From JBDKTH01 sp964558295 (GTDB taxonomy: Bacteria > Planctomycetota > Planctomycetia > Pirellulales > Thermoguttaceae), in NCBI GenBank assembly GCA_964558295.1, contig CAZLDQ010000107.1:1-19686 (forward strand): 19,686 nt of DNA, given 5' to 3'. The translations under genes and the position numbers were made by a program. Numbering within the stretch: the first letter of the stretch is position 1; each line of letters opens with the position of its first letter. The notes beneath the pieces are model-generated. The model was not told where the DNA came from and searched no databases. It worked only from the letters and a program-made list of their open reading frames with translations. Positions 1-10,022 of this stretch are shown piece after piece.

Positions 1-2651
<2,651 letters not shown>

Positions 2652-2739
2652 GAGTTGAGCCTTTGCGATGTCGAGAGAAATACCAAGAACCCCTCACACA
2701 ATCCGGACCCTCCGGAAATGTGGGTGGGGTCGCCAGTTT

Positions 2740-2758
2740 ATGTTAGGGGTTCTAACAT
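2740..2758. promoter_or_regulatory. 7-bp inverted repeat, possible operator or leader hairpin
   Basis: ATGTTAG and CTAACAT are perfectly complementary around the 5-nt centre GGGTT. The repeat lies about 90 nt upstream of the ppdK start codon, where an operator or 5' leader hairpin could sit. It is AT-richer than its surroundings. A regulatory role is inferred from symmetry and position only. Confidence 0.25.
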
Positions 2759-2787
2759 GCGGTTTAAGCCGCGCATTCGCGCCTTAT

Positions 2788-2808
2788 GGGGACGGCAAAT
2801 TCGTCCCC
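2788..2808. repeat. GGGGACG/CGTCCCC palindrome
   Basis: This is a perfect 7-bp inverted repeat with a 7-nt loop. The right arm plus its next bases (CGTCCCCCTAC, 2802-2812) recurs exactly at 6333-6343, where it lies inside a small ORF. The 11-base recurrence may be chance in GC-rich DNA, or it may mark a dispersed repeat. Confidence 0.25.
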
Positions 2809-2898
2809 CTACGATCCGCAAATCACGCCAAAATGAAATGAACCAATGTATCAGGGGATACACCGATCGTCAAGGAAGGCCGTGAGGAGGAGTAACCA

Positions 2899-2955
2899 AT
2901 GAGGAGGAAGACGATCACCCCACAAACCACCGAGGGGAAGCACACCCGTGAATGA
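2899..2955 (+). CDS. Possible 18-codon leader ORF overlapping the CPBP start
   Basis: ATG at 2899 opens an 18-codon frame (MRRKTITPQTTEGKHTRE) ending in TGA at 2953-2955. It is preceded by GAGGAGGAG, with AGGAGG 8 nt from the ATG, the best Shine-Dalgarno match in the left half of the window. Its last codons overlap the GTG start (2948) of the downstream membrane protease in another frame. That arrangement would suit translational coupling or leader-peptide control. The peptide is basic and hydrophilic, with no recognised family. At this length it could be chance. Confidence 0.28.
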   Translation: MRRKTITPQTTEGKHTRE

Positions 2956-3544
2956 CCAACCAGCACCCAATCTCATCGTCCCGGCCGTCCTCTTTGAAGG
3001 AATCGTGGGACTCGTTGCCATCGGACTTGGGGGACTTTTCGGCTATCCGCCCGGCCAGATGATCCACTGGTCAGTACCCTCCATTGGATGGGGTGCCGTC
3101 GCCAGCCTTCCGCCGCTGCTTGTCCTCGTCCTCCTGGTTTGGTTTCCCATGGGACCGTTCGGGAAGCTGCTCCGCCTGCTTGACGAGCAGGTGATTCCTT
3201 CGTTTCGGCAAGCTAGTCTGCTGCAATTGGCGGTCCTTTCCCTTGTCGCCGGACTCACCGAAGAGGCCCTGTTTCGAGGCCTGATTCAAGAAGCCATCGC
3301 GGATGGGGTCGGAAGACCCCTCGGTGAATGGGTCGGACTGGCTGCGGCCGCATCGTTGTTCGGCCTCGCTCACTTCCTCAGCCTCAGCTATGCCGTGATT
3401 GCCACCGTGATGGGGTTATACCTCGGTTGGCTCTGGCTCGACTCCGGCAACTTGTTGGTACCCATCGTCGCGCACACCATCTATGATTTTTTGGCGCTGG
3501 TCTATTTGGTGAAGATTCGTCATCGTTCGTCCGGGGGTCCTTGA
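2948..3544 (+). CDS. CPBP-family intramembrane metalloprotease
   Basis: A 198-residue polytopic membrane protein of the CPBP (Abi/CAAX-processing, Rce1-like) family. The family's conserved motifs are all present: EExxxR as E105-E106...R110 (EEALFR), FxxxH as F138...H142 (FGLAH) and HxxxD as H176...D180 (HTIYD). These residues form the intramembrane active site. Hydrophobic segments lie near 9-31, 49-66, 92-103, 128-146, 147-164 and 170-188. The frame opens with GTG at 2948, since an in-frame TGA lies upstream and no ATG is available before the first membrane span; AGGGGAAG precedes it at suitable spacing. Bacterial members are linked to prenylated-peptide or bacteriocin-related processing, but the substrate here is unknown. 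The gene lies 86 nt before purH on the same strand. Confidence 0.88.
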   Translation: MNDQPAPNLIVPAVLFEGIVGLVAIGLGGLFGYPPGQMIHWSVPSIGWGAVASLPPLLVLVLLVWFPMGPFGKLLRLLDEQVIPSFRQASLLQLAVLSLVAGLTEEALFRGLIQEAIADGVGRPLGEWVGLAAAASLFGLAHFLSLSYAVIATVMGLYLGWLWLDSGNLLVPIVAHTIYDFLALVYLVKIRHRSSGGP

Positions 3545-3630
3545 CCATCGGCCTGCTGCGTCGTAAACCAAATCCTTTGGACTGAACTGGTGTTTCCCGT
3601 CCTCCCACCTCCCCCAAAGGTGCTAAAACC

Positions 3631-5199
3631 ATGCAATCGCCTCCCATCAAACGGGCCATCATTAGTGTTAGCGATAAGTTAGGCCTGGCCGGCTTCGCCC
3701 GTGGATTGGTCGATGCGGGCGTGGAGATCTACAGTACCGGCGGCACACGCAAGCACCTGGAGAGCGAAGGGATCACCGTTCGGGATGTGGCCGACTACAC
3801 CGGGTTTCCCGAGATGATGGACGGCCGGGTCAAGACACTCCATCCCAAGGTGTTTGCTGGTATCCTCTGCCGGCACGACAACCCGGAGGACCTCCAATCG
3901 CTGGCCGCGCACCAGATCGTCACCTTCGAGTTGGTCGTGGTCAACCTGTATCCCTTCGCGGCGACGGTCGCCCGCCCTGGGGTGACCAAGGACGAGGCGA
4001 TCGAACAGATCGACATCGGCGGCCCGTCGCTGGTCCGCGCGGCGGCCAAAAACCACAAGTTCACCACGATCGCCACCAATCCTGGGCAATACTCCGAGAT
4101 CCTCGAACAGATCCAAGCCCATGGCGCGACGACCCTTGAGTTGCGCGAACGCCTGGCCGGCGAAGCATTCGCCCACACGGCCAAGTACGATGAGGCAATT
4201 GCCGCCTACTTTGCCGGTTATCGTGCGGAAGGCTCATTCCCGGGCTCGCTGCACGTCAGTTTGCATCGCAAGGCCGTTCTCCGCTACGGCGAGAACCCGC
4301 ACCAGCAGGCCGCCCTCTATGCCCGGCCTGAGAGCCAGGCCGCGAGTGTGGCTGCCGCGATTCAGTTGCACGGCAAAGAACTCTCCTACAACAACTTCCT
4401 TGACCTCGACAGTGCCCTGGGCATTGTGCGCATGTTCCGTGAGCCGGCCGCCGCCGTGATCAAGCACAACAACCCCTGCGGAGCTGCCACGGCCGACACC
4501 CTGGCCGACGCCCTGCGCAACGCCATGGCCGGCGACCCGTTGAGCGCGTTCGGGTCGGTCCTGGGCCTCAACCGCGTGGTGGACGCCGCCAGCGCCGAAG
4601 TCTTGGCCGAGCCGGGGCTCTTTGTCGAAGCCATTGTCGCGCCCGACTTCTCCCCGGAAGCGATCGAGATCCTCACCACGAAGCCGAAATGGAAGGCCAA
4701 CGTCCGGCTGATGAAGGTCGGCGAATTGGGCCAGGATCAGGCACGCTGGCAGTTCCGCTGCATCGAAGGGGGCGTGCTCATGCAAGAGGCCGACGTACTC
4801 CACGACCCCGAAGAAGCGTGGCAAGTCGTCACGACCGCCCAGCCGACCGAAAGCCAAATGACCGATCTCCGGTTCGCCTGGGAGATTGTCCGCCACGTCA
4901 AGTCGAACGCCATCGTGCTGGCCAAACAGCGGATGCTTCTCGGCGTCGGCGCCGGCCAGATGAGCCGCGTCGACTCGGTGGAAATCTCCATCAAGAAGGC
5001 GGCCGAGCGGGCCCCCGGCTCCGTGCTTGCCTCGGATGCCTTCTTCCCCTTCCCCGACTCAATCGAGCGCGCCGCTGCGGCTGGCGTCACGGCGATCATC
5101 CAACCCGGCGGCTCACGCAACGATGCCCAGGTGATTGCCGCCTGCAACCAGTACAACTTGCCGATGGTCTTTACCAACCGTCGCCACTTCAAGCACTAA
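3631..5199 (+). CDS. purH: Bifunctional AICAR transformylase / IMP cyclohydrolase
   Basis: Catalyses the last two steps of de novo purine synthesis: formylation of AICAR with 10-formyl-THF, then ring closure to IMP. The protein is 522 residues, normal for the family (about 510-530). The N-terminal MGS-like cyclohydrolase domain shows ISVSDKLGL, YSTGGTRKHLE, GFPEMMDGRVKTLHPK and VVVNLYPF. The transformylase domain shows LRYGENPHQ (residues 217-225), IKHNNPCGAA with catalytic Lys278-His279, VKSNAIVLAK, and the C-terminal AIIQPGGSRNDAQVI and FTNRRHFKH. The ATG at 3631 has only a weak AAAGG upstream. The gene lies between the CPBP protease and trpC, all on one strand with short gaps, and no other pur genes are visible nearby. 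Confidence 0.97.
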   Translation: MQSPPIKRAIISVSDKLGLAGFARGLVDAGVEIYSTGGTRKHLESEGITVRDVADYTGFPEMMDGRVKTLHPKVFAGILCRHDNPEDLQSLAAHQIVTFELVVVNLYPFAATVARPGVTKDEAIEQIDIGGPSLVRAAAKNHKFTTIATNPGQYSEILEQIQAHGATTLELRERLAGEAFAHTAKYDEAIAAYFAGYRAEGSFPGSLHVSLHRKAVLRYGENPHQQAALYARPESQAASVAAAIQLHGKELSYNNFLDLDSALGIVRMFREPAAAVIKHNNPCGAATADTLADALRNAMAGDPLSAFGSVLGLNRVVDAASAEVLAEPGLFVEAIVAPDFSPEAIEILTTKPKWKANVRLMKVGELGQDQARWQFRCIEGGVLMQEADVLHDPEEAWQVVTTAQPTESQMTDLRFAWEIVRHVKSNAIVLAKQRMLLGVGAGQMSRVDSVEISIKKAAERAPGSVLASDAFFPFPDSIERAAAAGVTAIIQPGGSRNDAQVIAACNQYNLPMVFTNRRHFKH

Positions 5200-5286
5200 A
5201 GCCATCGCCCTGTTGAGCCGCGGCATTGGTGCCGTGCGGGGCGCCCAACGTGACTTCCTGGCGACGCTGTTTTCACCGGAGCAGCC

Positions 5287-6069
5287 GTGCCCACCATCCT
5301 CGACAAAATCGTCGCCACCAAGCACGAAGAGATCGCCCGGGCGAAAGCGACCATCCCGGAGGCGGTTCTTCGTGCTCAGTTGCCCACCGCCCCGCCGGTC
5401 CGCGATTTCTTCGCTGCCTTGGCCGCGCCCGGCCCGATCCGGCTGATCGCCGAGGTCAAGAAGGCCAGCCCCTCGAAAGGGCTCATCCGCGCCGACTTTC
5501 AGCCGGTCGAGATCGCCACGATCTACCAGCAACACGGGGCGAGCTGCGTGAGCGTGCTGACCGATGAGCAGTACTTCCAGGGCAGCCTCGACTACCTGCG
5601 CCAGATCCGCCAGGCAATCGACCTACCCGTCTTGCGCAAAGACTTCATCGTCGATCCGTACCAAGTCCTTGAGGCTCGCGTGGCCGGGGCCGACGCCGTA
5701 CTCCTGATTGCCGAGTGCTTGCCTGATCCCCAGCTCCAGGAGCTTTACGATGCGATCCGCGCCCTGGGCATGACCGCGCTGGTGGAACTCTACGAGCCAG
5801 ACCATCTCCCCCGGGTTCTTGGCATCGGGGCCCGATTGATCGGCATCAACAACCGCGATCTGCGCACCTTCCAGGTGGATCTGAATCACACCCTGCGGCT
5901 TTGTCGCCAGATTCCCCGCGACCGCGTCGTAGTGGGCGAAAGCGGCATCCGCACCCATGACGACGTCCAACGCCTCGCCGCCGCCGGCGTCCGCGCGATG
6001 CTCGTCGGCGAAACCCTCATGGCCCAGGCCGACATCGCCGCCGCCGTCGACGCCCTCCTCGGCCGGTAG
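5287..6069 (+). CDS. trpC: Indole-3-glycerol-phosphate synthase
   Basis: Converts CdRP to indole-3-glycerol phosphate in tryptophan synthesis. It is a single-domain (beta/alpha)8 enzyme of 260 residues, the usual length for the unfused form. Catalytic and phosphate-binding residues are in place: Glu56, Lys58 and Ser61 in EVKKASPSKG, Lys118 in RKDFIVDPYQ, Glu167 in LVELYEP, Asn188 in IGINNRDL and Glu218-Ser219 in VGESGI. The frame begins with GTG at 5287 (MPTILDKIVATK), which matches family N-termini, and CGGAG lies just upstream. The gene is separated from other trp genes and follows purH by 87 nt, so co-transcription with purH is possible. A 9-bp inverted repeat follows 14 nt after the stop. 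Confidence 0.96.
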   Translation: MPTILDKIVATKHEEIARAKATIPEAVLRAQLPTAPPVRDFFAALAAPGPIRLIAEVKKASPSKGLIRADFQPVEIATIYQQHGASCVSVLTDEQYFQGSLDYLRQIRQAIDLPVLRKDFIVDPYQVLEARVAGADAVLLIAECLPDPQLQELYDAIRALGMTALVELYEPDHLPRVLGIGARLIGINNRDLRTFQVDLNHTLRLCRQIPRDRVVVGESGIRTHDDVQRLAAAGVRAMLVGETLMAQADIAAAVDALLGR

Positions 6070-6083
6070 GGAACGCCCGCGCT

Positions 6084-6115
6084 GGCGTGCCGGGCGGCGG
6101 AAATGACGGCACGCC
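6084..6115 (+). terminator. Inverted repeat after trpC, possible terminator or palindromic repeat
   Basis: GGCGTGCCG (6084-6092) and CGGCACGCC (6107-6115) are perfectly complementary over 9 bp with a 14-nt loop, starting 14 nt after the trpC stop. No T-tract follows, so it is not a standard intrinsic terminator. It may slow RNA decay or be a dispersed palindromic repeat. Confidence 0.35.
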
Positions 6116-6228
6116 TCGGTCTGGTGTCCCCATGTCGTTGCTGGTTTCACCGTGTTCCGCGCTGTACACCCCCCGGATAAGAAATACCGGCTAGAAATTG
6201 TGCCACCCCATCGGTTAAGCTTCTCGGT

Positions 6229-6247
6229 GGCGAAGCGCCCCTTCGCC
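6229..6247. repeat. GGCGAAG/CTTCGCC hairpin
   Basis: A perfect 7-bp stem (6229-6235 with 6241-6247) closes a 5-nt loop. It lies 50 nt before the small ORF at 6297. It could be a leader hairpin for that ORF or an unrelated short palindrome. Confidence 0.25.
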
Positions 6248-6296
6248 GCATTTGTTGTTTGGCAATTCGACTGATGGCTAGAAGGGAGAGAGGATC

Positions 6297-6410
6297 ATGC
6301 TTCACACAGATCCCTTGCGTGGGCAAACCATCCGTCCCCCTACAGAGTCTTTCCCGCAACAGAAAACGCCATCTGTTGACGAAAGCCTGATGGGTTTCGA
6401 CGTCCTTTGA
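6297..6410 (+). CDS. Possible small protein, 37 residues
   Basis: ATG at 6297 begins a 37-codon frame ending in TGA at 6408-6410. It starts MLHTDPLRGQTIRPPTES and ends DESLMGFDVL. GGGAGAGAGG lies a few bases upstream, a better ribosome-binding site than those of purH or trpC. The peptide is hydrophilic with an acidic C-terminal part, and has no signal peptide or membrane segment. I recognise no family. Support is the ribosome-binding site and protein-like composition alone, so this is tentative. Confidence 0.3.
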   Translation: MLHTDPLRGQTIRPPTESFPQQKTPSVDESLMGFDVL

Positions 6411-6485
6411 GCTATCGAGATTCGACAGGGTCTTCTGCCGTCTTGGGGATTCTTCGCAAGCGATGACCGGTCTTGCTGGCCAGAC

Positions 6486-7643
6486 CTAGAGCAACCGGCT
6501 CAACTTCCGTCCGGTCGTGCTCAGCGGATACTCGGCCAGTTCCGCCGGCCGGAGCCAGCGCATCTCCACGCCCCCAGAACGGCGCTCCGCGCCGGAGACA
6601 TACGTTGCGTCATAACAATCCAGCGTGATCCGAAACCGCGTCACGCCATGCTTGAGGGTTGTCAAACGTCGGCCGGGCTGGATGACGATACCCGTCTGTT
6701 CCTGGACCAGGGCTGCCAGTCTCGGAGACAAATCGGTTTCGTGCTCGGCCTGAACGGTGAACCGAGGGAAATCCCACAAGCCGGCCCAGCGCCCGCCATC
6801 CGGACGACGGACCAGCAACACCCGGCCACGGTGGCGCACCAGCACGGCCACCTCGTGGCGATCTTCGGCCGCCGGCTTCGGCTTTGGCGGCGGGATTGTC
6901 GCTTGGAGCCCTTCCGCCTGAGCGCGACAGAGCGCGGCCACCGGGCATTGCTCACAAAGCGGCCCACGCACCAGACAGACCAGGCTCCCCAGTTCCATCA
7001 GCGCCTGGTTAAACGTGCCCACGTGCCGTTGCGGCAGAACCGCCTCGGCCATCGCCCAAAGGAGCCGTTGCCCTTCCCTGCCGGTCGGCTGGCCGCGATA
7101 CGCCAGCAACCGGCTGAACAACCGGAGCGTGTTCGCTTCGAGGATCGGCTCCCGGGCGTCGAAGGCGATCGACAGGATCGCGCCGGCCGTGTAACGACCA
7201 ATCCCTGGCAGACGCCGAACCACCTCCGGATCACGAGGGAACACGCCGTCATGCTCACGGACCAGACGCTGGGCCGCCGCATGCAGTTGCCGCGCGCGGC
7301 GGTAGTAGCCCAACCCTTCCCAGTGCCGGAGCACTTCCTGCTCCTCGGCCGTGGCGAGCGCCGCGATCGTTGGGAACCGGTCGAGAAACCGCTCGAAATA
7401 GGGGCGAACTGTGGCCACCTGGGTCTGCTGCAACATGATCTCGCTGATCCAGATTGCATACGGGTCCCCCGTGCGCCGCCAGGGCAAGTCCCTCGCGTGG
7501 GCCGCATACCAGCCCCGCAGCCGGCGACGAAACGCCTGATGCCAGGCCGCGTCGGGTAGGGGAACCGGAAAGTCCAGCGAACAGGAATGGGGGCGGAACC
7601 GCGCCGACATGAGCAGATCGCAAAAGAACGTTGGCCGAATCAT
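6486..7643 (-). CDS. mutY: A/G-specific adenine glycosylase (MutY), variant active site
   Basis: Removes adenine mispaired with 8-oxoguanine in base-excision repair. From ATG 7643 it is 385 residues; Met12 (7610) is an alternative start. Family features: LPWRRTGDPYAIW, catalytic Glu68 in SEIMLQQTQV, helix-hairpin-helix LPGIGRYTAGAILS (146-159) and a [4Fe-4S] cluster Cys223-x6-Cys230-x2-Cys233-x5-Cys239. A NUDIX-like 8-oxoG-reading domain (about 262-385) follows. Two key positions differ. The catalytic Asp of family motif ILDGNV (Asp138 in E. coli) is Glu169 in ILEANT, and the 8-oxoG-reading FSH loop appears as LKH (330-332). Either this lineage has its own version or its substrate use differs. 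The gene is divergent from the TPR-like gene. Confidence 0.93.
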   Translation of the reverse strand: MIRPTFFCDLLMSARFRPHSCSLDFPVPLPDAAWHQAFRRRLRGWYAAHARDLPWRRTGDPYAIWISEIMLQQTQVATVRPYFERFLDRFPTIAALATAEEQEVLRHWEGLGYYRRARQLHAAAQRLVREHDGVFPRDPEVVRRLPGIGRYTAGAILSIAFDAREPILEANTLRLFSRLLAYRGQPTGREGQRLLWAMAEAVLPQRHVGTFNQALMELGSLVCLVRGPLCEQCPVAALCRAQAEGLQATIPPPKPKPAAEDRHEVAVLVRHRGRVLLVRRPDGGRWAGLWDFPRFTVQAEHETDLSPRLAALVQEQTGIVIQPGRRLTTLKHGVTRFRITLDCYDATYVSGAERRSGGVEMRWLRPAELAEYPLSTTGRKLSRLL

Positions 7644-7814
7644 TCACACCAAGGTGACCCGTGCACAATAGCAGCTGGCCGCGCCGTTGTCACGGCTCAC
7701 GCCGGGGGGTGTCATCCAGGCACTCCGGCCCCCATCCCCCTGTTCCCTCGACAGCGATATGATGAACATGGGAGACTTCAATAGTGCAACCTTCTCCCCA
7801 AGCGGAACACACGC

Positions 7815-8357
7815 ATGGCTGCCAAACGAAAACCGAGGCGAAAGAAACAATCCTCACCGCGAGCCCCCCGCCCCCGCTCGTCCGATCGGTTCAGTCTGCG
7901 CCGGGTTGCCGAACCAAACGTCTTCGAACTGGTCCCGCCGCGCTGCGTACGCGATCGCCAGGACGATCTGGAGGAAGTCCGTGCCATGTTGGAGGCCGGC
8001 GAGATCGAGATTGCCGTCGACGAACTGCGTTGGCTTCTCGATGGCTGCAGTGTCCTGCTGGAAGCCCACAAGATCCTGGGAGAAATCGCGTTGGGGGATG
8101 ATGACCTGCCGCTTGCCCGCAACCACTTCGGTTATGCCTACGAATTGGGCCGCAAGGCCCTTGGCCGTACCTTCGTCGGGATGCTTCCCTACAGCCGCGA
8201 AGCGAACCGCCCCTTTCTCGAAGCCGGCAAGGGTTTGGCCTGGAGTCTGCACAAGCTGGGCGAAACCGATCTGGCCCGCGAAGTGATCGACCAACTTCTG
8301 GCCCTCGATCTGACCGATCCGCTGGGGCTGCACGCCCTCCTCGCACCAAGTGAGTGA
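7815..8357 (+). CDS. Small TPR-like protein of unknown function
   Basis: A 180-residue soluble protein. Residues 1-30 are strongly basic (MAAKRKPRRKKQSS...), followed by a linker and an alpha-helical part from about residue 48. That part contains two helix pairs resembling tetratricopeptide repeats: AMLEAGEIEIAVDELRWLL, then ILGEIALGDDDLPLARNHFG. A further pair near the C-terminus is LAWSLHKLGETDLAREVIDQ. TPRs mediate protein contacts; the basic tail could bind nucleic acid or ribosomes, which is inference. No signal peptide is seen. Its stop lies 18 nt from that of the convergent secreted protein. I know of no assigned function. Confidence 0.72.
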   Translation: MAAKRKPRRKKQSSPRAPRPRSSDRFSLRRVAEPNVFELVPPRCVRDRQDDLEEVRAMLEAGEIEIAVDELRWLLDGCSVLLEAHKILGEIALGDDDLPLARNHFGYAYELGRKALGRTFVGMLPYSREANRPFLEAGKGLAWSLHKLGETDLAREVIDQLLALDLTDPLGLHALLAPSE

Positions 8358-8375
8358 CGTTGCCCGCCCCAACCG

Positions 8376-9662
8376 CTACGGCAACGGGATGTCCTTGACC
8401 TGATAGGGAATCTCCGCCGTAAGAATCACCCCGGGCGTTTTGTAGACCAACGTGTGACCGGCCAACGACCCCTCGACGCTGAACATATAGGCCAACCCGA
8501 CTTCGTTTTCCGTCTGCCGAGTGGTCTCATAGGTGCCCCAGGTGATCGGCTTCCCGTCGGTGCCTTCGAGATAGACCTCGTTGTCGAAGATCCAACCGCG
8601 ATGCGACTGGAGCGCTTCGCCCGCATGGTCAAAGCGGACCCGGAGCCGCACTTCCCACAGTTCATTGTTCTTGCGGACGCCCACGAGTGTCACCGTCACC
8701 CCGGCGATTCGTTGTTCCACGTCCTTGGCCTTTTCCAGATCCTGGAAGCGGAACGTCTCGATCTTGCCCGGCAACAGCGCCGTCATGACTCCTCGAAGTT
8801 GCGCAATCTGCTGCACCGACCGTGGCGGCAGGACGAGGGGAATGCGCAACTCGCTGGCCATCGAGTCGGCCGTGATGGGAACCTCAAGCTCCGCCTGGGG
8901 GCTGTCGAGCGGGAGGAGGTGGCCCTCTTCGTCGATTGCCTCGATGCGGCTCATGGGCAACAGGAGACTGATCGGCACGAGTGTCGGTTCCCAGGCGACT
9001 TCCACGGTCAGACTGAGCGACTTCTGAGCCGCATTGCGCAAATCGCGGGCAGCCTCGATCCGCACCGCTTCAAAGCGGAAGGGGCCCTGATACCAGGCCC
9101 GGCCGACCCGCGGTGCAAGCCCTTCGCTGTGCGGGCGGAGTGTGACCGCCTTTTCCGGCCCATAGTTGTAGACCGTCAGGTTGGCCTGATCGACCACCTC
9201 GTCGATCGCTTGCCAGAAGGGCTTCTCGTCAAAGCGGACCTCTAACCGCTGAGTGCTCGCGTGCGGGTCAAAACCTCCCATACCGGTAATCTTGTTTCCC
9301 GTCTGCTTCTCCATCGCCGAGAGAATCTCCCCGAGCGGCAGGTTGCCGCGAAGCGTGACGGTCGACGCCTGCGCCGTGGAACGGGCCACTTCTTTTTGCA
9401 GGACCTGGCGCAGCCGGGCCACACGCTGCTCGACCTCGGCCGGCATATGGTCGCCCGATGCCGGGAGGTACTCGAGCACCTCCGGCCCGAGCTTGAGCAA
9501 CCGCTCTTCGGCCGAGTTGCGCTCCGCCAAACGGGGCGAGTTGAGCTGACGGACCAACCGTCGGACTTCAAGCTCCAGATCGGGCCGCGGCGCGGCATCA
9601 GCCTGTCCAAACAAGACTCCTCCGAGAACGAGCAAGGCCCCAACCATCGTCTGATCTCCCAA
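8376..9662 (-). CDS. Secreted protein with HEAT-like N-terminal motif, unknown function
   Basis: A 428-residue predicted exported protein. Residues 1-24 form a signal peptide (hydrophobic VGALLVLGGVLFG, then ADA-A cleavage). Residues 30-65 carry LVRQLNSPRLAERNSAEERL and then LLKLGPEVLEYL, a short helical motif frequent in planctomycete secreted proteins. Residues 100-165 (TVTLRGNLPLGEILSAMEKQ, then the VRFDEKPFWQAIDEVV region) resemble the small STN/secretin-type domain in which a short beta strand precedes LxxILxxM. The rest is beta-rich with no motif I can name. The start at 9662 is chosen because it gives a complete signal peptide; Met6 is an alternative. It is divergent from the DUF1570 protein, also exported, so the two may share a regulatory region. 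Confidence 0.75.
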   Translation of the reverse strand: MGDQTMVGALLVLGGVLFGQADAAPRPDLELEVRRLVRQLNSPRLAERNSAEERLLKLGPEVLEYLPASGDHMPAEVEQRVARLRQVLQKEVARSTAQASTVTLRGNLPLGEILSAMEKQTGNKITGMGGFDPHASTQRLEVRFDEKPFWQAIDEVVDQANLTVYNYGPEKAVTLRPHSEGLAPRVGRAWYQGPFRFEAVRIEAARDLRNAAQKSLSLTVEVAWEPTLVPISLLLPMSRIEAIDEEGHLLPLDSPQAELEVPITADSMASELRIPLVLPPRSVQQIAQLRGVMTALLPGKIETFRFQDLEKAKDVEQRIAGVTVTLVGVRKNNELWEVRLRVRFDHAGEALQSHRGWIFDNEVYLEGTDGKPITWGTYETTRQTENEVGLAYMFSVEGSLAGHTLVYKTPGVILTAEIPYQVKDIPLP

Positions 9663-10022
9663 ACGGGTAAAGACTCGCTAACGTGCGCACCATGAGCCGA
9701 CGTCCTACCTCCATTGTAGCTGCTCAGTTTCGTGGACTCCACGTTTCCCGGCGCCCCCCCGCGGGACAAGCTATACTTCCCGTAGACCCTCGACCGTTGA
9801 TAGCTGCGCAGGTTGTCTTCCTCGTACTCATCACGCTCTGCGTGCTGCTCTTCCTCCCGACAGAGCGCGAGGCGAAGCGTGTTGACAATCCGACGGACCA
9901 TCGCCGCAGCACTTGTGCCTCGCGTTGGGTCGCCACCCTCCGTGACGGCATATCCCAAAAATCCGAACTGGCCAGAGACCCTGCACGCGATGGATACCCC
10001 GCCGACCGTGGGAAACCGATTG
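9663..10022. other. Divergent intergenic region between two exported-protein genes
   Basis: This 360-bp gap should hold both promoters. It contains a 13-bp palindrome CGTGGA-C-TCCACG (9731-9743), a possible operator, and a -10-like TATACT at 9772-9777 on the plus strand without a good -35 partner. The reading frame of the right-hand gene stays open through it, but the translated sequence is Ser/Arg-rich and unlike a protein N-terminus, so I treat it as non-coding. Confidence 0.45.

Larger units (their letters stand above)
2652..2947. other. Divergent intergenic region between ppdK and the CPBP gene
   Basis: It separates two divergent genes, so it should carry both promoters, but I could not pick convincing -35/-10 pairs. 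It contains several inverted repeats: two copies of TCCGGA around CCC at 2702-2716, ATGTTAG/CTAACAT with a 5-nt loop at 2740-2758, and GGGGACG/CGTCCCC with a 7-nt loop at 2788-2808. A small possible ORF with a strong ribosome-binding site begins at 2899. No larger gene is supported. Confidence 0.5.
6070..6485. other. Intergenic region between trpC and mutY
   Basis: Two genes converge on this 416-bp gap. It holds a 9-bp perfect inverted repeat just after trpC (6084-6115), a 7-bp hairpin GGCGAAG/CTTCGCC (6229-6247) and a 37-codon ORF with a good Shine-Dalgarno sequence (6297-6410). No other gene is supported. Confidence 0.5.

Noticed and set aside
3679..4896. Minus-strand open frames of 165 and 220 codons opposite purH
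   Set aside because: Both overlap purH entirely, show no motif or signal peptide, and arise from GC-skewed third positions.
2948..6069. A dedicated CPBP-purH-trpC functional operon
   Set aside because: The gaps are short and the strand is shared, but the three activities are unrelated. Co-transcription is possible; a joint function is not supported.
9813..10022. N-terminal extension of the DUF1570 protein to 9813 (or 9990)
   Set aside because: The extra residues are Ser/Arg-rich with no structure, and they would bury the clear signal peptide that begins at 10023.
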